In this document: in pieces, positions 41,287-49,988 of the stretch
How the letters are laid out: the number at the start of each line of letters is the position of its first letter
Numbering within the stretch: position 1 is the stretch's first letter
Assembly (NCBI RefSeq): GCF_031624635.1
Contig: NZ_JAMQOQ010000001.1
Span: forward strand, 62,001 to 126,000
Direction: 5' to 3'
Origin: Halogeometricum sp. S3BR5-2
GTDB lineage: Archaea > Halobacteriota > Halobacteria > Halobacteriales > Haloferacaceae
Length of the DNA stretch: 64,000 nt
Notes under the pieces: model-generated
The model's input: only the letters and a program-made list of their open reading frames with translations
What the model was told of the DNA's origin: nothing
The model's database searches: none
Position numbers and translations under genes: made by a program

Positions 41287-42321
41287 ATGGACGCGAACAT
41301 CCTCGAGACCATCGGCTCCCCGCTGGTCGAGGTGTCGTCGCCCGAGGGGGCGACGGTGGCGGCGAAGGTGGAGTCGAAGAACCCGGGCGGGTCGGCGAAG
41401 GACCGCCCGGCGCTGGCGATGATAGAGGCGGCCGAGCGTGAGGGCGACATCTCGCCGGGCGACAGCCTGGTCGAACCGACCAGCGGCAACACGGGCATCG
41501 GCCTCGCGATGGTGTCGGCGGCGAAGGGCTACGACATGACCATCGTGATGTCCGATTCCGCCTCGAAGGAGCGCCGCGACGTCATGCGCGCCTACGGCGC
41601 GGACATCGAACTCGTCGAGGGCGACATCTCCGCGGCGAAGGAGCGCGCCGACGAGTTGGAGGCCGAGGGGATGACGCAACTGCGCCAGTTCGAGAACGAG
41701 GCGAACCCCCGCGCGCACTACCGGACGACGGCCGAGGAGATTCTCGAACAGGTCGGCGACAGGGAGATAGACGCCCTCGTCGCGGGCGTCGGTACCGGCG
41801 GCACGCTCTCGGGCATCGGCCGCCGCCTCCGCGAGGAGTTCCCCGAGATGACCGTCGTCGCCGTCGAACCCGCCGGGAACGCCGTGCTCTCGACGGGCGA
41901 ACCCGGCCGCGACGACTATCAGGGGATGGGACCGGGGTTCGTCAGCCCCAACCTCGACAGGGACCTCTTGGACGACATCGAAGTCGTCGCCCTCGGAGAC
42001 GCCGAGGCGGAGTGCCGCCGCCTCGCCCGCGAGGAGGGGATTCTGGTCGGCCAGTCGTCGGGCGCCTCGAACCTCGCCGCTCGTCGCGTCGCCGAGGAAC
42101 TCGCCACGCCCGAGGCGAACTGCCCCGAACCGCCGGAACGGTACGTCATCGAGGACGCGGCGGACGACGTGCGCTCGGAGGAGTCTCGCTCCGGCGACGT
42201 GCGCGCCGACGGCGGCCCGGCGGGCGCCGGCGGGGGCGCCGAAGCCGACGACTGCCCCCTCGTCGTCACGGTGTTTTGGGACAGCGGCGAGCGCTACATG
42301 TCGACTGGAATGTTCGACTGA
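41287..42321 (+). CDS. cysK: Cysteine synthase (O-acetylserine sulfhydrylase type)
   Basis: PLP enzyme making cysteine from an activated serine and sulfide. The PLP lysine is K38 in NPGGSAKDRPA; the phosphate and substrate loops are PTSGNTGIGLAM (about 64-75) and VAGVGTGGTLSGIG (about 163-176). The C-terminal serine QSSGASNLAA is in place. Residues about 285-322 form an unusual Asp/Gly/Ala-rich insertion ahead of CPLVVTVFWDSGERYMSTGMFD, likely a disordered surface loop. The product feeds gamma-glutamylcysteine synthesis. Cystathionine-beta-synthase activity cannot be excluded. Confidence 0.92.
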   Translation: MDANILETIGSPLVEVSSPEGATVAAKVESKNPGGSAKDRPALAMIEAAEREGDISPGDSLVEPTSGNTGIGLAMVSAAKGYDMTIVMSDSASKERRDVMRAYGADIELVEGDISAAKERADELEAEGMTQLRQFENEANPRAHYRTTAEEILEQVGDREIDALVAGVGTGGTLSGIGRRLREEFPEMTVVAVEPAGNAVLSTGEPGRDDYQGMGPGFVSPNLDRDLLDDIEVVALGDAEAECRRLAREEGILVGQSSGASNLAARRVAEELATPEANCPEPPERYVIEDAADDVRSEESRSGDVRADGGPAGAGGGAEADDCPLVVTVFWDSGERYMSTGMFD

Positions 42322-42330
42322 GGCGGCGAC

Positions 42331-42786
42331 TCACGCGCCGAACTCCGACTCGTGGACGCGGACGACCACCGTCTCCTCCACCTCGCGCAAGTCGTAGGAC
42401 GGAATCGACCCGTCCGGACGGCGCGAGACGAACATCGGTTCGACGAGGCGGCCGTCCGCGAGGCCGTAGACGGCGAGTCGCTCGCCCGTCTCCTCGGGAC
42501 GCATCTCGCCGTCGCGCACCGCCTCCGCGAGGCGGCGCGAGAGCCACTCCTCCGAGGAGATACTCGGCTCCCGCACCAGGACGTGGTCGACGAAGCGGAC
42601 GAGATACCAGTTCAGGTCGTTACACAGCGAGACGGCGGCGCCGACGCTCACCGTGTCGACGGCCAGGGAGTTCTCGAACGGGGTGCGGATTTCGTACGTC
42701 GAGAGGGCGGCCCGGGCGGTGTCTCTCGACAGGAGTTCGTACTGCACGTTCGCGTCGGGCGACCCTACGAAACAGACCCGCGTCAC
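42331..42786 (-). CDS. Haloarchaeal DUF5804-like protein (151 aa)
   Basis: Opens MTRVCFVGSPDANVQYELLSRDTARAALSTYEI and ends with a beta-rich segment (PSYDLREVEETVVVRVHESEF). The pattern agrees with my memory of the haloarchaeal DUF5804 family, which has no known function; the assignment is unverified. A mixed alpha/beta soluble protein with one N-terminal cysteine. It is tail-to-tail with cysK and has its own upstream region; the next minus-strand gene lies 97 bp upstream. Confidence 0.65.
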   Translation of the reverse strand: MTRVCFVGSPDANVQYELLSRDTARAALSTYEIRTPFENSLAVDTVSVGAAVSLCNDLNWYLVRFVDHVLVREPSISSEEWLSRRLAEAVRDGEMRPEETGERLAVYGLADGRLVEPMFVSRRPDGSIPSYDLREVEETVVVRVHESEFGA

Positions 42787-42883
42787 GGTCTGAGACCTGA
42801 CGCGGGCGGGGTTTATCCGTTCCGATGCGGGCCGCCGGTCCGGCGGGGACTCGCCGTTCTGAGCGTTCGCGCGGAGAAGAGAA

Positions 42884-43156
42884 CTACGCGTCGTGTTCGT
42901 ACGCTTCGACCCAGTCGGCGGCGCACGCCTCGTCGCAGAAGGCGAGGAGACGACGCTCCCGGGTCAACTTCTCCGTTCGGTTCGGCGAGCGCTCGCGGTC
43001 GAGTTCGGCTTGGTAGTGCGGTCCGTCCAGTTCGACCGTCGCGCCGCAGGTGGGACAGGTGTCGGTGCCGGTCCGCCAGCGACTGCGCGGGACGACTTGC
43101 AGGACGGTCCATCCCGCGCCGGCCGCCGGAGTGGAGGGGCTGCGAGTCTCAGACAT
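42884..43156 (-). CDS. Small zinc-binding protein (CPxCG...FCxxxC, 90 aa)
   Basis: Cysteine groups TCPTCGATVELDGPHYQAEL and FCDEACAADWVEA give a CxxC + CxxxC zinc site, a treble-clef or HNH-like knuckle typical of small haloarchaeal proteins. The N-terminus is Ser/Pro-rich and flexible. It precedes the DUF5804-like gene on the same strand and is downstream of thiI. The function is not known; nucleic-acid or protein binding is the usual guess for this type. Confidence 0.7.
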   Translation of the reverse strand: MSETRSPSTPAAGAGWTVLQVVPRSRWRTGTDTCPTCGATVELDGPHYQAELDRERSPNRTEKLTRERRLLAFCDEACAADWVEAYEHDA

Positions 43157-43280
43157 GGTCGAACGTACGAGTTCGTACTATGTAAAGGCATTTACACCCG
43201 GTTTTTCATTCGGTACGCGTCCGTTCGTGTGGAAAATAGTGAGGTTACTCCGGATATGTAATCTGTCCAGTGGTAGCCAA

Positions 43281-44459
43281 TCACACGTCCCGGTCCAGCG
43301 GTTCCACCGACGCCTCCCGCCCCGCGCGTCGCGCCGCGTCGAGCAGTCCGTCGGGTTCGGCGGCGACGACGTCCGCCAGGGAGGCGTTCGTCTCGGGATG
43401 TGAGGGGGCGACCCGTTCGCACCCGACGGGCAGCGTCGAGTCGTCGTAGGTGCCGAGGCGGCGCGCCTCCTCGACGATGTCGGACTTGTCGGCCGTCGAC
43501 ACCGGTCGGTGGACGGGGAGCGCCGCCGCCGCGTCCGTGACGGCGAGGTTCGGACCGGTCTGACTCGACTTCTGCCCGATGGACTCCCCGGTCGCTATCG
43601 AGTGGGCGCCGTCGCGCCGGGCCACCGCCTCTGCCATGACGAGCATCGCGCGGCGGAGCGACAGCATGCGCGTGTCGTCGACGGCCGCGACGAGACGGTC
43701 GACCACGGCCGCGCCGTCGACGACGCGCGGGCGCAGGTCCTCGTCGGGGGCGCGCGCCGCGAGCGTCCGAACCACCTCGAACGCCCGGGCGCGGTGGTCG
43801 GCGCCACCGTAGTCGCCGATGTCGACGTACACCGGAATCGGAACGCATCCGCGGCGCATCAGTCGCCACGCGGCGACGGGGGAGTCGATGCCGCCGCTGA
43901 CGAGGACGGCGACGCGGCCCTGCGTCCCGAGGGGGAGGCCGCCGGGGCCGTCGAACCGGACGACGGAGACGTACGCCTCCCCGCCCCGGACCTCGATGCG
44001 GTACGTCCGGTCGGGGTCGTCCAATTCAACCGTCGCATCCGTCAGGTCCTCCACGAGTCGCCCGCCCCCGACGTTCAGGTCCCGGCCGGAGAACCCGTGC
44101 TCCTCGGCGGGGCCGACCCGTTTCGCGTCGACGGCGAACGTCGCCCCCTCGGGGTGGCCGGCGGCGAGGGCTTCGAGGGCGCCGTACACCGCTTCGCGCG
44201 TCGCGTCGACGGCGAGCACCGGGCGGGCGAAGGAGACGCCGGGAAGCGTCGCCACCGCCGCCGCGACGGCCCGCGCCTCCTCGGCGTCCGACGGGCGGAC
44301 GACGATACGGGACCACCGACGCTGCACCTCCGCCTCGAACCCGCGTTCGCGGAGGAGGGCGCGCACGCTCGCGGCCAACCGGTCGGCCATCTTCGCTCTG
44401 ACCTCGCTGCTCTTGGCCCCGAACTCGCCGAACCCGACGAGGACGGCGTCCGCTCGCAT
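43281..44459 (-). CDS. thiI: tRNA 4-thiouridine synthetase / thiamine thiazole sulfurtransferase ThiI
   Basis: Adenylates U8 of tRNA and transfers sulfur to give 4-thiouridine. Order: N-terminal ferredoxin-like region, THUMP domain (residues about 60-170), then the PP-loop ATPase S188-G-G-I-D-S-P194. A CxxxC-like pair is not evident and the C-terminal rhodanese domain of E. coli ThiI is absent, as in other archaea, so sulfur must come from a separate carrier; the TusA or rhodanese proteins at 8.9-10.6 kb are candidates by inference. The start chosen is MRADAVLVGFGEFGAKSSEV (44459); longer in-frame starts cover a non-conserved region. Confidence 0.9.
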   Translation of the reverse strand: MRADAVLVGFGEFGAKSSEVRAKMADRLAASVRALLRERGFEAEVQRRWSRIVVRPSDAEEARAVAAAVATLPGVSFARPVLAVDATREAVYGALEALAAGHPEGATFAVDAKRVGPAEEHGFSGRDLNVGGGRLVEDLTDATVELDDPDRTYRIEVRGGEAYVSVVRFDGPGGLPLGTQGRVAVLVSGGIDSPVAAWRLMRRGCVPIPVYVDIGDYGGADHRARAFEVVRTLAARAPDEDLRPRVVDGAAVVDRLVAAVDDTRMLSLRRAMLVMAEAVARRDGAHSIATGESIGQKSSQTGPNLAVTDAAAALPVHRPVSTADKSDIVEEARRLGTYDDSTLPVGCERVAPSHPETNASLADVVAAEPDGLLDAARRAGREASVEPLDRDV

Positions 44460-44655
44460 CACGACGCGGAGTTGACCCCCGACCGGTATCAGCGTCCCGG
44501 TGCGTCCGCGGGAGTTATATACCATATGTATGCTACTACTTCCCACACGAGACGGACGGGGACCCAATATAAACCGATTAGTGCGGATTCGGGATACTCT
44601 CCGCTACGTACCCCGACTCCCGCCCATCGCTCCCCTTCACCCCGACCATACCACA

Positions 44656-47379
44656 ATGGACGAAACTGACGGTTACGCCCCGTACGAACCGGCCGACCGA
44701 GACGTCGACCTGACGGACCCGACGTACTACCTCAACCGCGAGTTGAGCGAACTGGAGTTCCAGCGGCGCGTCCTCCACGAGGCCGTCGACGACCGGCAAC
44801 CGCTCCTCGAACGCGTCCGGTTTCTCTCCCTCTTCACGAAGAACATGGACGAGTTCTTCATGAAGCGGGTCGGCGGTCTCAAACAGCAGATAGACGCCGA
44901 CGTGACCGAACGCACCGTCGACGGCCGGACGCCGAGAGAGCAGTTGACCGCGGTGCTGGAGAAGGCCCGCCCGATGTTCCGGGCGCAGGCGTCGTGTTAC
45001 CTCGAAGCGGTCCGCGGCGCCCTCGCCGCGGAGGGCATCCGCGTCCGCGACTACGGCGACCTGACCGCCGACCAGCGAGGGCGGATGCGCGAGTACTTCC
45101 GGGAGTCGGTGCTGCCGACGCTGACGCCGCTGGCGTTCGACCCCGCGCATCCGTTCCCGTTCATCTCGAACCTCAGCCTCTCCCTGGCCGTGATGACCCG
45201 CCGCGAGGCGAGGGCCGACCCGACGTTCACCCGGGTGAAGATTCCGCAGAACCGCCCGCGACTGGTCGAGGTGCGGGGGAACGGCGAGGGGAGAGACGGG
45301 AGCGAGGGGGTCGAGTACGTCCTCCTCGAGGACGTCGTCCGCTCGAACCTCGACCTGCTGTTCCCGAACGTCGAGATAGTGGACACGACGCTGTTCCGCC
45401 TCACGCGCAACGCCGAGGTGCGGCGCAACGAGGAGGTGGCCGAGGATCTCATCGACATGATCGAGGAGGTCATCGAACAGCGACGCTTCGCCACCGTCGT
45501 CCGCCTGGAGGTCGAAGAGGACGCGCCGGAGGCGGTGGTGGACCTCCTCGCCGAACAGCTAGCTCTGTCGGACGAGGAGGTGTTCCGCCTGCCCGGTCTG
45601 CTCGACTACCGGGAACTGCTGTCGCTGACCGACCTCGACCGGCCGGACCTGAAACTCGACTCGTGGACGCCGCGGCCGCACCCCCGCCTCGAACGCGACG
45701 CGACGCCGGCGGTCGGCGCGGACCGCGCCGCCGACGTGTTCTCCGAGATTCGCCGCGACGACGTGCTGCTCCACCACCCCTACCACTCCTTCGACGACAC
45801 CGTCCAGCGGTTCCTCGACGAGGCGGCGAACGACCCCGACGTGCTCGCCATCAAGGCGGCCATCTACCGGACGGCGTCGGATTCGCAGGTCATCCAGAGC
45901 CTCATCGACGCCGCCGAGAACGGCAAGCAGGTGGCGGTGATGGTCGAACTGAAGGCGCGGTTCGACGAGCGGAACAACGTCGAGTGGGTGCGCCGCCTCG
46001 AAGAGGAGGGCATCCACGTCGCCTACGGCACCATCGGGCTGAAGACGCACACGAAGACGGCGCTGGTCGTCCGCGAGGAAGACGACGGCGTGCAGTTGTA
46101 CTCGCACGTCGCTACCGGAAACTACCACTCGGAGACGGCGAAGGGGTACGTCGACCTCGGATTGCTCACCGCCGACCGCGACGTGGGACAGGACCTCGTG
46201 AAGGTGTTCAACTTCTTCACCGGCCCCTCGCTGGACGAGGAGTTCCGCAAACTGCTCATCGCGCCGGTGACGATGCGCGAGGAGTTGACCGAGTGTATCC
46301 GGCGCGAGGCGTGGCACGCGCGGAACGGCCGGGACGCGCGCATCGTCGTCAAAGTGAACGGACTGGAGGACCCGCAGATGGTCGAGGAACTGTACCGCGC
46401 GTCGATGGCGGGCGTCGACATCGACCTCGTGGTGCGCGACATCTGCCGGCTCCGACCCGGCCTCGACGGCGTGACCGAGAACGTCACCGTCCACAGCGTC
46501 GTGGGGCGCTTCCTCGAACACTCCAGGATATTCTACTTCGAGAACGGAGCGAGCGCGGCGCCCTCGCAGGTGCCCGACGACGGCGAGTGGGGAGAACCGG
46601 AGTGGTACGTCGGTTCGGCCGACTGGATGACCCGAAACCTCGACAAGCGCGTGGAGGCCGTCGCGCCCGTCGAGGACCGCGAACTCCGCGAACAGCTTCG
46701 ATTCGTCCTCGAACTGGCGACGAACGACAACCGCAAGCGCTGGACGATGAACGCCGACGGGACGTACGACCAGTGTCACCCTACGGACGGCGAACCCGTC
46801 GTCGAGATGCAGCGAATCCTGATGGACCGGACGGCGGCCGCCGCCGAGAACGGGGACGGCCGGGGGGTGCGAACGGACCACCCCGCCGCGCCCGGCGAAC
46901 TCCTCGTCGAACCGCGTCGGGACGGGGATGAGAGAGACGAGGAGAGCGGAGCGGCGGACGGGGAAAGCGACGCGGACGCCGACGCCGACGGCTCACCCGA
47001 CGACGCCGACACCGGCACCGGCACCGCCGACGCCCCCGGTACCGCGGACAACGTGACCCCCGACGCGGCGGCGCCGTCGGCCGAGGCGGACGCGACGGGG
47101 ACAGGGAGGGCCGACTTGGGAGACGGCGTCGACGGACCGGACGAGAGCGAGAAACGCAGCGACGCATCGCGTGCGGACGAGACCGACGCGGGGTCGGGTT
47201 CGGACTCGGACCCGAACTCGGGGGCCGACCTCCCGCCGGCGATGCGCGAACACGGGGACCGCTGGTACGTCCCCGACAGCGACCACTACGCGTACGCGGT
47301 CCGGACGCCGGACGGGGACCGGCGCTACCGGAAGACGCGCGAGGCGACGGAGGAGTTGTTGGCGCGCTACTACGGGTGA
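44656..47379 (+). CDS. ppk: Polyphosphate kinase 1 with acidic insertion
   Basis: Reversibly transfers phosphate from ATP to polyphosphate. The four PPK1 regions are present: N-terminal LNRELSELEFQRRVLHEAVD and FTKNMDEFFMKRVGGL, the head domain HPFPFISNLSLSLAV, and catalytic C1/C2 domains. H465 in GLKTHTKTALV is the phosphorylated histidine, with HVATGNYHSETAKGYVDLGLLT nearby. After about residue 720 an acidic low-complexity stretch of about 130 residues (Asp/Ala/Gly/Thr) precedes a small terminal domain with MREHGDRWYVPDSDHYAYAVRTPDGDRRYRKT. The ATG at 44656 aligns with family starts. PPK1 is patchy in archaea; this one is complete. Confidence 0.93.
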   Translation: MDETDGYAPYEPADRDVDLTDPTYYLNRELSELEFQRRVLHEAVDDRQPLLERVRFLSLFTKNMDEFFMKRVGGLKQQIDADVTERTVDGRTPREQLTAVLEKARPMFRAQASCYLEAVRGALAAEGIRVRDYGDLTADQRGRMREYFRESVLPTLTPLAFDPAHPFPFISNLSLSLAVMTRREARADPTFTRVKIPQNRPRLVEVRGNGEGRDGSEGVEYVLLEDVVRSNLDLLFPNVEIVDTTLFRLTRNAEVRRNEEVAEDLIDMIEEVIEQRRFATVVRLEVEEDAPEAVVDLLAEQLALSDEEVFRLPGLLDYRELLSLTDLDRPDLKLDSWTPRPHPRLERDATPAVGADRAADVFSEIRRDDVLLHHPYHSFDDTVQRFLDEAANDPDVLAIKAAIYRTASDSQVIQSLIDAAENGKQVAVMVELKARFDERNNVEWVRRLEEEGIHVAYGTIGLKTHTKTALVVREEDDGVQLYSHVATGNYHSETAKGYVDLGLLTADRDVGQDLVKVFNFFTGPSLDEEFRKLLIAPVTMREELTECIRREAWHARNGRDARIVVKVNGLEDPQMVEELYRASMAGVDIDLVVRDICRLRPGLDGVTENVTVHSVVGRFLEHSRIFYFENGASAAPSQVPDDGEWGEPEWYVGSADWMTRNLDKRVEAVAPVEDRELREQLRFVLELATNDNRKRWTMNADGTYDQCHPTDGEPVVEMQRILMDRTAAAAENGDGRGVRTDHPAAPGELLVEPRRDGDERDEESGAADGESDADADADGSPDDADTGTGTADAPGTADNVTPDAAAPSAEADATGTGRADLGDGVDGPDESEKRSDASRADETDAGSGSDSDPNSGADLPPAMREHGDRWYVPDSDHYAYAVRTPDGDRRYRKTREATEELLARYYG

Positions 47380-47410
47380 GCCGACTCGGAGCGTTCGCTC
47401 GTCGCTCGCC

Positions 47411-48616
47411 TCAGAACGTCGTCAGTTCGCCGTCGATGACGCGGCGCGTCACGTTCGTCACGTTCGCCAGTTTGTCGTCGATGATGGCCTCCACGTCGGC
47501 CTCGATGTCCGAGAGGGGGACGCCCTCCTCGGTGACGACTTTCGCGTCGGCGACGTGGGGTTCGTCGATGGGACGACCGATCTGCGAGAGCAGGCGCACC
47601 TGCAGGTCGCGGATGCCGTCGACGTCGGCGACGACAGATTCGGCCACGTCGGTCGACAGCAGGTTGTATATCTTCCCGATGTGGTTGACGGGGTTCTTCC
47701 CGGAGGTGGCCTCCATGCTCATCGGCCGGTTGGGCGTGATGAGGCCGTTCGCACGGTTGCCGCGGCCGACGGAGCCGTCGTCGCCCATCTCGGCGCTGGT
47801 GCCGGTGACGGTGAGGTAGATGGAGCCCTCGTCGTAGTCGTCGGCCGTGTTCACCTGCACGTTCACCTCGCGGTCGGTGTAGTCTCCGGCCACGTCGCCG
47901 ACGTACTCGCGGACGTGTTCGACGGCCTCTTTGTACTCTCCGAGGTCGGCGATGTACGCGTCGACCATCGCGGCGGCGACGGTGATGTCTATCTGGTCGT
48001 CCTCGCGCTTGCCCATCACCTTCACGTCGGGGCCGAGGTAGGGGTGGCGTTCCGCGTACGGGCCGTTGAGCTGTCGCTCGACGTTCAGCACGATGCTCTC
48101 GGTCTCGGTGAGGGGGGCGTGACCGACGCCGAAGGAGGTGTCGTTCGACATCGGCACCTCGACGGCGTCCTCGCCGAAGACGTCCTGGAGGTCGCCGGAG
48201 CCCTCGCCGAGTTTCACGTCGACGATGACGTCGGTGCCGAACTCCAGTTCGGGGATGTTCTCCGCGAGGTAGTCGCGCGCGGCCTCGAGGGCGACGGCGT
48301 CGACGGGGAGTTTCTCGCCGTCGTACTGCTTGGTCGCGCGGCCCACGAGGAGGATGTAGATGGGTTCGATGACCTCGCCCCCGCCGAACCCGGGCGCGGA
48401 CTCGCCGGCGACGATCTGGGTCTCGTCGGTGTTGTAGTGGAGGACTTTGCCGACCCGGTCGAGATAGAGGTTCGAGAGCGCCCGCGAGACGTTCTCCGCG
48501 ATGCCGTCGGCGATGGAGTCGGGGTGACCGATACCCTTCCGCTCGACGATTTCGACGCTCTGATCCTCGACGGCGAGTCGCTCGACCGCCTCGATCTTGA
48601 TGTTCCGCTCGGTCAT
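47411..48616 (-). CDS. mat: Archaeal-type S-adenosylmethionine synthetase
   Basis: Makes AdoMet from methionine and ATP. The sequence is the archaeal MAT family (distinct from bacterial MetK): VEIVERKGIGHPDSIADGIAENVSRAL, VLHYNTDETQIVAGESAPGFGGG, PLTETESIVLNVERQLN, DGSVGRGNRANGLITPNRPMSMEATSGKNPVNHIGKIYN. The 401-residue length is right. GAAGGAGACGTA precedes the ATG as a ribosome binding site, with AAGTTATAGC further upstream as a likely TATA element. Its product serves FlpA, Dph2 and the element-borne methylase, among others. Confidence 0.96.
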   Translation of the reverse strand: MTERNIKIEAVERLAVEDQSVEIVERKGIGHPDSIADGIAENVSRALSNLYLDRVGKVLHYNTDETQIVAGESAPGFGGGEVIEPIYILLVGRATKQYDGEKLPVDAVALEAARDYLAENIPELEFGTDVIVDVKLGEGSGDLQDVFGEDAVEVPMSNDTSFGVGHAPLTETESIVLNVERQLNGPYAERHPYLGPDVKVMGKREDDQIDITVAAAMVDAYIADLGEYKEAVEHVREYVGDVAGDYTDREVNVQVNTADDYDEGSIYLTVTGTSAEMGDDGSVGRGNRANGLITPNRPMSMEATSGKNPVNHIGKIYNLLSTDVAESVVADVDGIRDLQVRLLSQIGRPIDEPHVADAKVVTEEGVPLSDIEADVEAIIDDKLANVTNVTRRVIDGELTTF

Positions 48617-48707
48617 TACGTCTCCTTCCGACCCACTCGGTGCTATAACTTGCGGAAAACTTCTTCCGCTCTCGTATTACTGGTGAGAATACGCCCCGGA
48701 CGGGCGG

Positions 48708-49268
48708 TCACTCCGCGAGGAGGAGTGCGAGGTAGGAGGTCCGAATCTGGTCGTCCGGGTCGAGGCCGAGGCGGCGGAGAACCTCGAAGGCGCCCTCTCT
48801 GACGGCGTCTATCTCCGCTTCCGTCTCGGCCGCCGCCTCGACTTCCACGAACTCGCCGAGGCCCGCCACGGCGTCGAGGGTGACCGTGTAGCCGTCGAGG
48901 GCGAAGAACTCCCGGTCTTTCTCCACCGTCTCGACCGGTTCGAAGCCGAGGCCCGAGAGGATGCCCTCGACGCTCTCGCCGTCTCCGACGGTCGTCTCGT
49001 GTTCGCTCCGCGTCTTCGACGCCTCGTCGACGAGGGGGCCTTTGTACGTCACCTTCGTCGTCTCCCCCTCGTCTCCGCCGTCGCCGTCGTCGACGCGCGC
49101 CTCCCGGCGGATTCGGAGCGCCTCGTCCGTCTCCGCGAAGTCGCGGTGCGGGGCACCGTAGTAGGTGTCTGTCTGCTTGACACCGGCCTCGCGGACGGCG
49201 CCCGCCTCGGCGAGTCGCTCCCGAACCGTCCCGTGGTCCGCGCGGAGTTTGACCTCCACCTCGTACAT
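48708..49268 (-). CDS. CYTH-domain protein (class IV adenylate cyclase / thiamine triphosphatase-like)
   Basis: A 186-residue CYTH tunnel-fold protein. The defining E3-x-E5-x-K7 is in MYEVEVKLRAD, and basic and acidic residues follow in RIRREARV, KVTYKGPLVDEASKTRSEHETTV and EKDREFF...VTLDAVAGLGEFVEVEA. Archaeal members are named CyaB, but most bind triphosphates or polyphosphate; cAMP synthesis is not shown. The ATG at 49268 gives the correct start of the EVEVK motif. A gap of about 90 bp separates it from mat. A role with the nearby polyphosphate kinase is possible but unsupported. Confidence 0.88.
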   Translation of the reverse strand: MYEVEVKLRADHGTVRERLAEAGAVREAGVKQTDTYYGAPHRDFAETDEALRIRREARVDDGDGGDEGETTKVTYKGPLVDEASKTRSEHETTVGDGESVEGILSGLGFEPVETVEKDREFFALDGYTVTLDAVAGLGEFVEVEAAAETEAEIDAVREGAFEVLRRLGLDPDDQIRTSYLALLLAE

Positions 49269-49379
49269 ACCCGGACTGGCGCCCCCCGCGGCTAAAAACG
49301 CACGTTCTCTCTCGCCGCCAGAACACTCAGAAATTCTATGTAATGGTTTATCACTCACAAGAGCGTGCTAGTATGTACC

Positions 49380-49898
49380 ATGAGTGGAGAGCTCGCGGAG
49401 CGGGAGTCCGTCGGCGCCGAGGAATCGCTGGCCGAATCGTTCGAGATACCCATCAGCGGGCGCGTCGTCCTGATGGCGATGTCCGGCGGGTTCGTCGGCA
49501 CGGTGCTGATGATGCCCGTCCTCGTCGGCATCCCCGAACTGCTGGGACTGTTTCAGACGGCGCCCATCACCGGGTTCGCCGGGTTCGCCGCGTTCTTCGG
49601 CCTCGAACCCACCCTGTTGCTCGGCGTCGTCCTGTTCGGGTTCGGCGGCACCGTCGTCCTCCCCCTGACGTTCCTCGTCCTCGGGGCGTTCCTCCCGCCG
49701 GAGTCGCCGCGCTACCTCCGCGGCGCGACGTTCGCGACGTTCTTCTGGACGGGGTTCCTCCCGGCGTTCTGGCCGGACGCCGGCCTCCTCACCGTCCTCT
49801 CCTTCCTCGTCTTCTCGCTTCTCGCCCACTGGGTGTACGGGCTGACGCTCGGCGTGGTGCTCCACCGCACGACCGGCATCCCGCAGCACGACGTCTGA
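49380..49898 (+). CDS. Four-span membrane protein upstream of the oxidase operon
   Basis: A 172-residue protein with membrane helices at about 26-48, 58-75, 77-103 and 115-165 (two). No catalytic motif; a few acidic and Pro residues lie at the helix ends (PELLGLFQ, FLPPESPRYLRG). It resembles small haloarchaeal proteins next to terminal oxidase genes (DUF6789-like as I recall), which may aid assembly. A hairpin (49927-49943) and a strong promoter between it and coxB indicate separate transcription. The ATG at 49380 is preceded by an AT-rich TATGTAATGGTTTATC stretch. Confidence 0.7.
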   Translation: MSGELAERESVGAEESLAESFEIPISGRVVLMAMSGGFVGTVLMMPVLVGIPELLGLFQTAPITGFAGFAAFFGLEPTLLLGVVLFGFGGTVVLPLTFLVLGAFLPPESPRYLRGATFATFFWTGFLPAFWPDAGLLTVLSFLVFSLLAHWVYGLTLGVVLHRTTGIPQHDV

Positions 49899-49926
49899 AC
49901 CTCCCCCTGTCCGCCCCTCCCGCACT

Positions 49927-49943
49927 CCCGGCGCGCCGCCGGG
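49927..49943 (+). terminator. Stem-loop between membrane gene and cox operon
   Basis: CCCGGCG (49927-49933) pairs perfectly with CGCCGGG (49937-49943) around CGC and is followed by AAAA. Likely 3' end of the preceding transcript. Confidence 0.5.
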
Positions 49944-49950
49944 AAAACAG

Positions 49951-49975
49951 ATAAATAGTATAAATAATAATTAAC
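49951..49975 (+). promoter_or_regulatory. AT-rich promoter of the cytochrome oxidase operon
   Basis: A run of almost pure A/T containing TATAAATA (49959-49966), 23-30 nt upstream of the coxB ATG, in an otherwise GC-rich region. The strength of the box suggests high expression of the operon. Confidence 0.65.
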
Positions 49976-49988
49976 CACTCGTGCTCTC

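Noticed and set aside
48708-49268. True cAMP-forming adenylate cyclase
   Set aside because: The CYTH motif is shared with triphosphatases, and nothing in the sequence or context supports cAMP formation.
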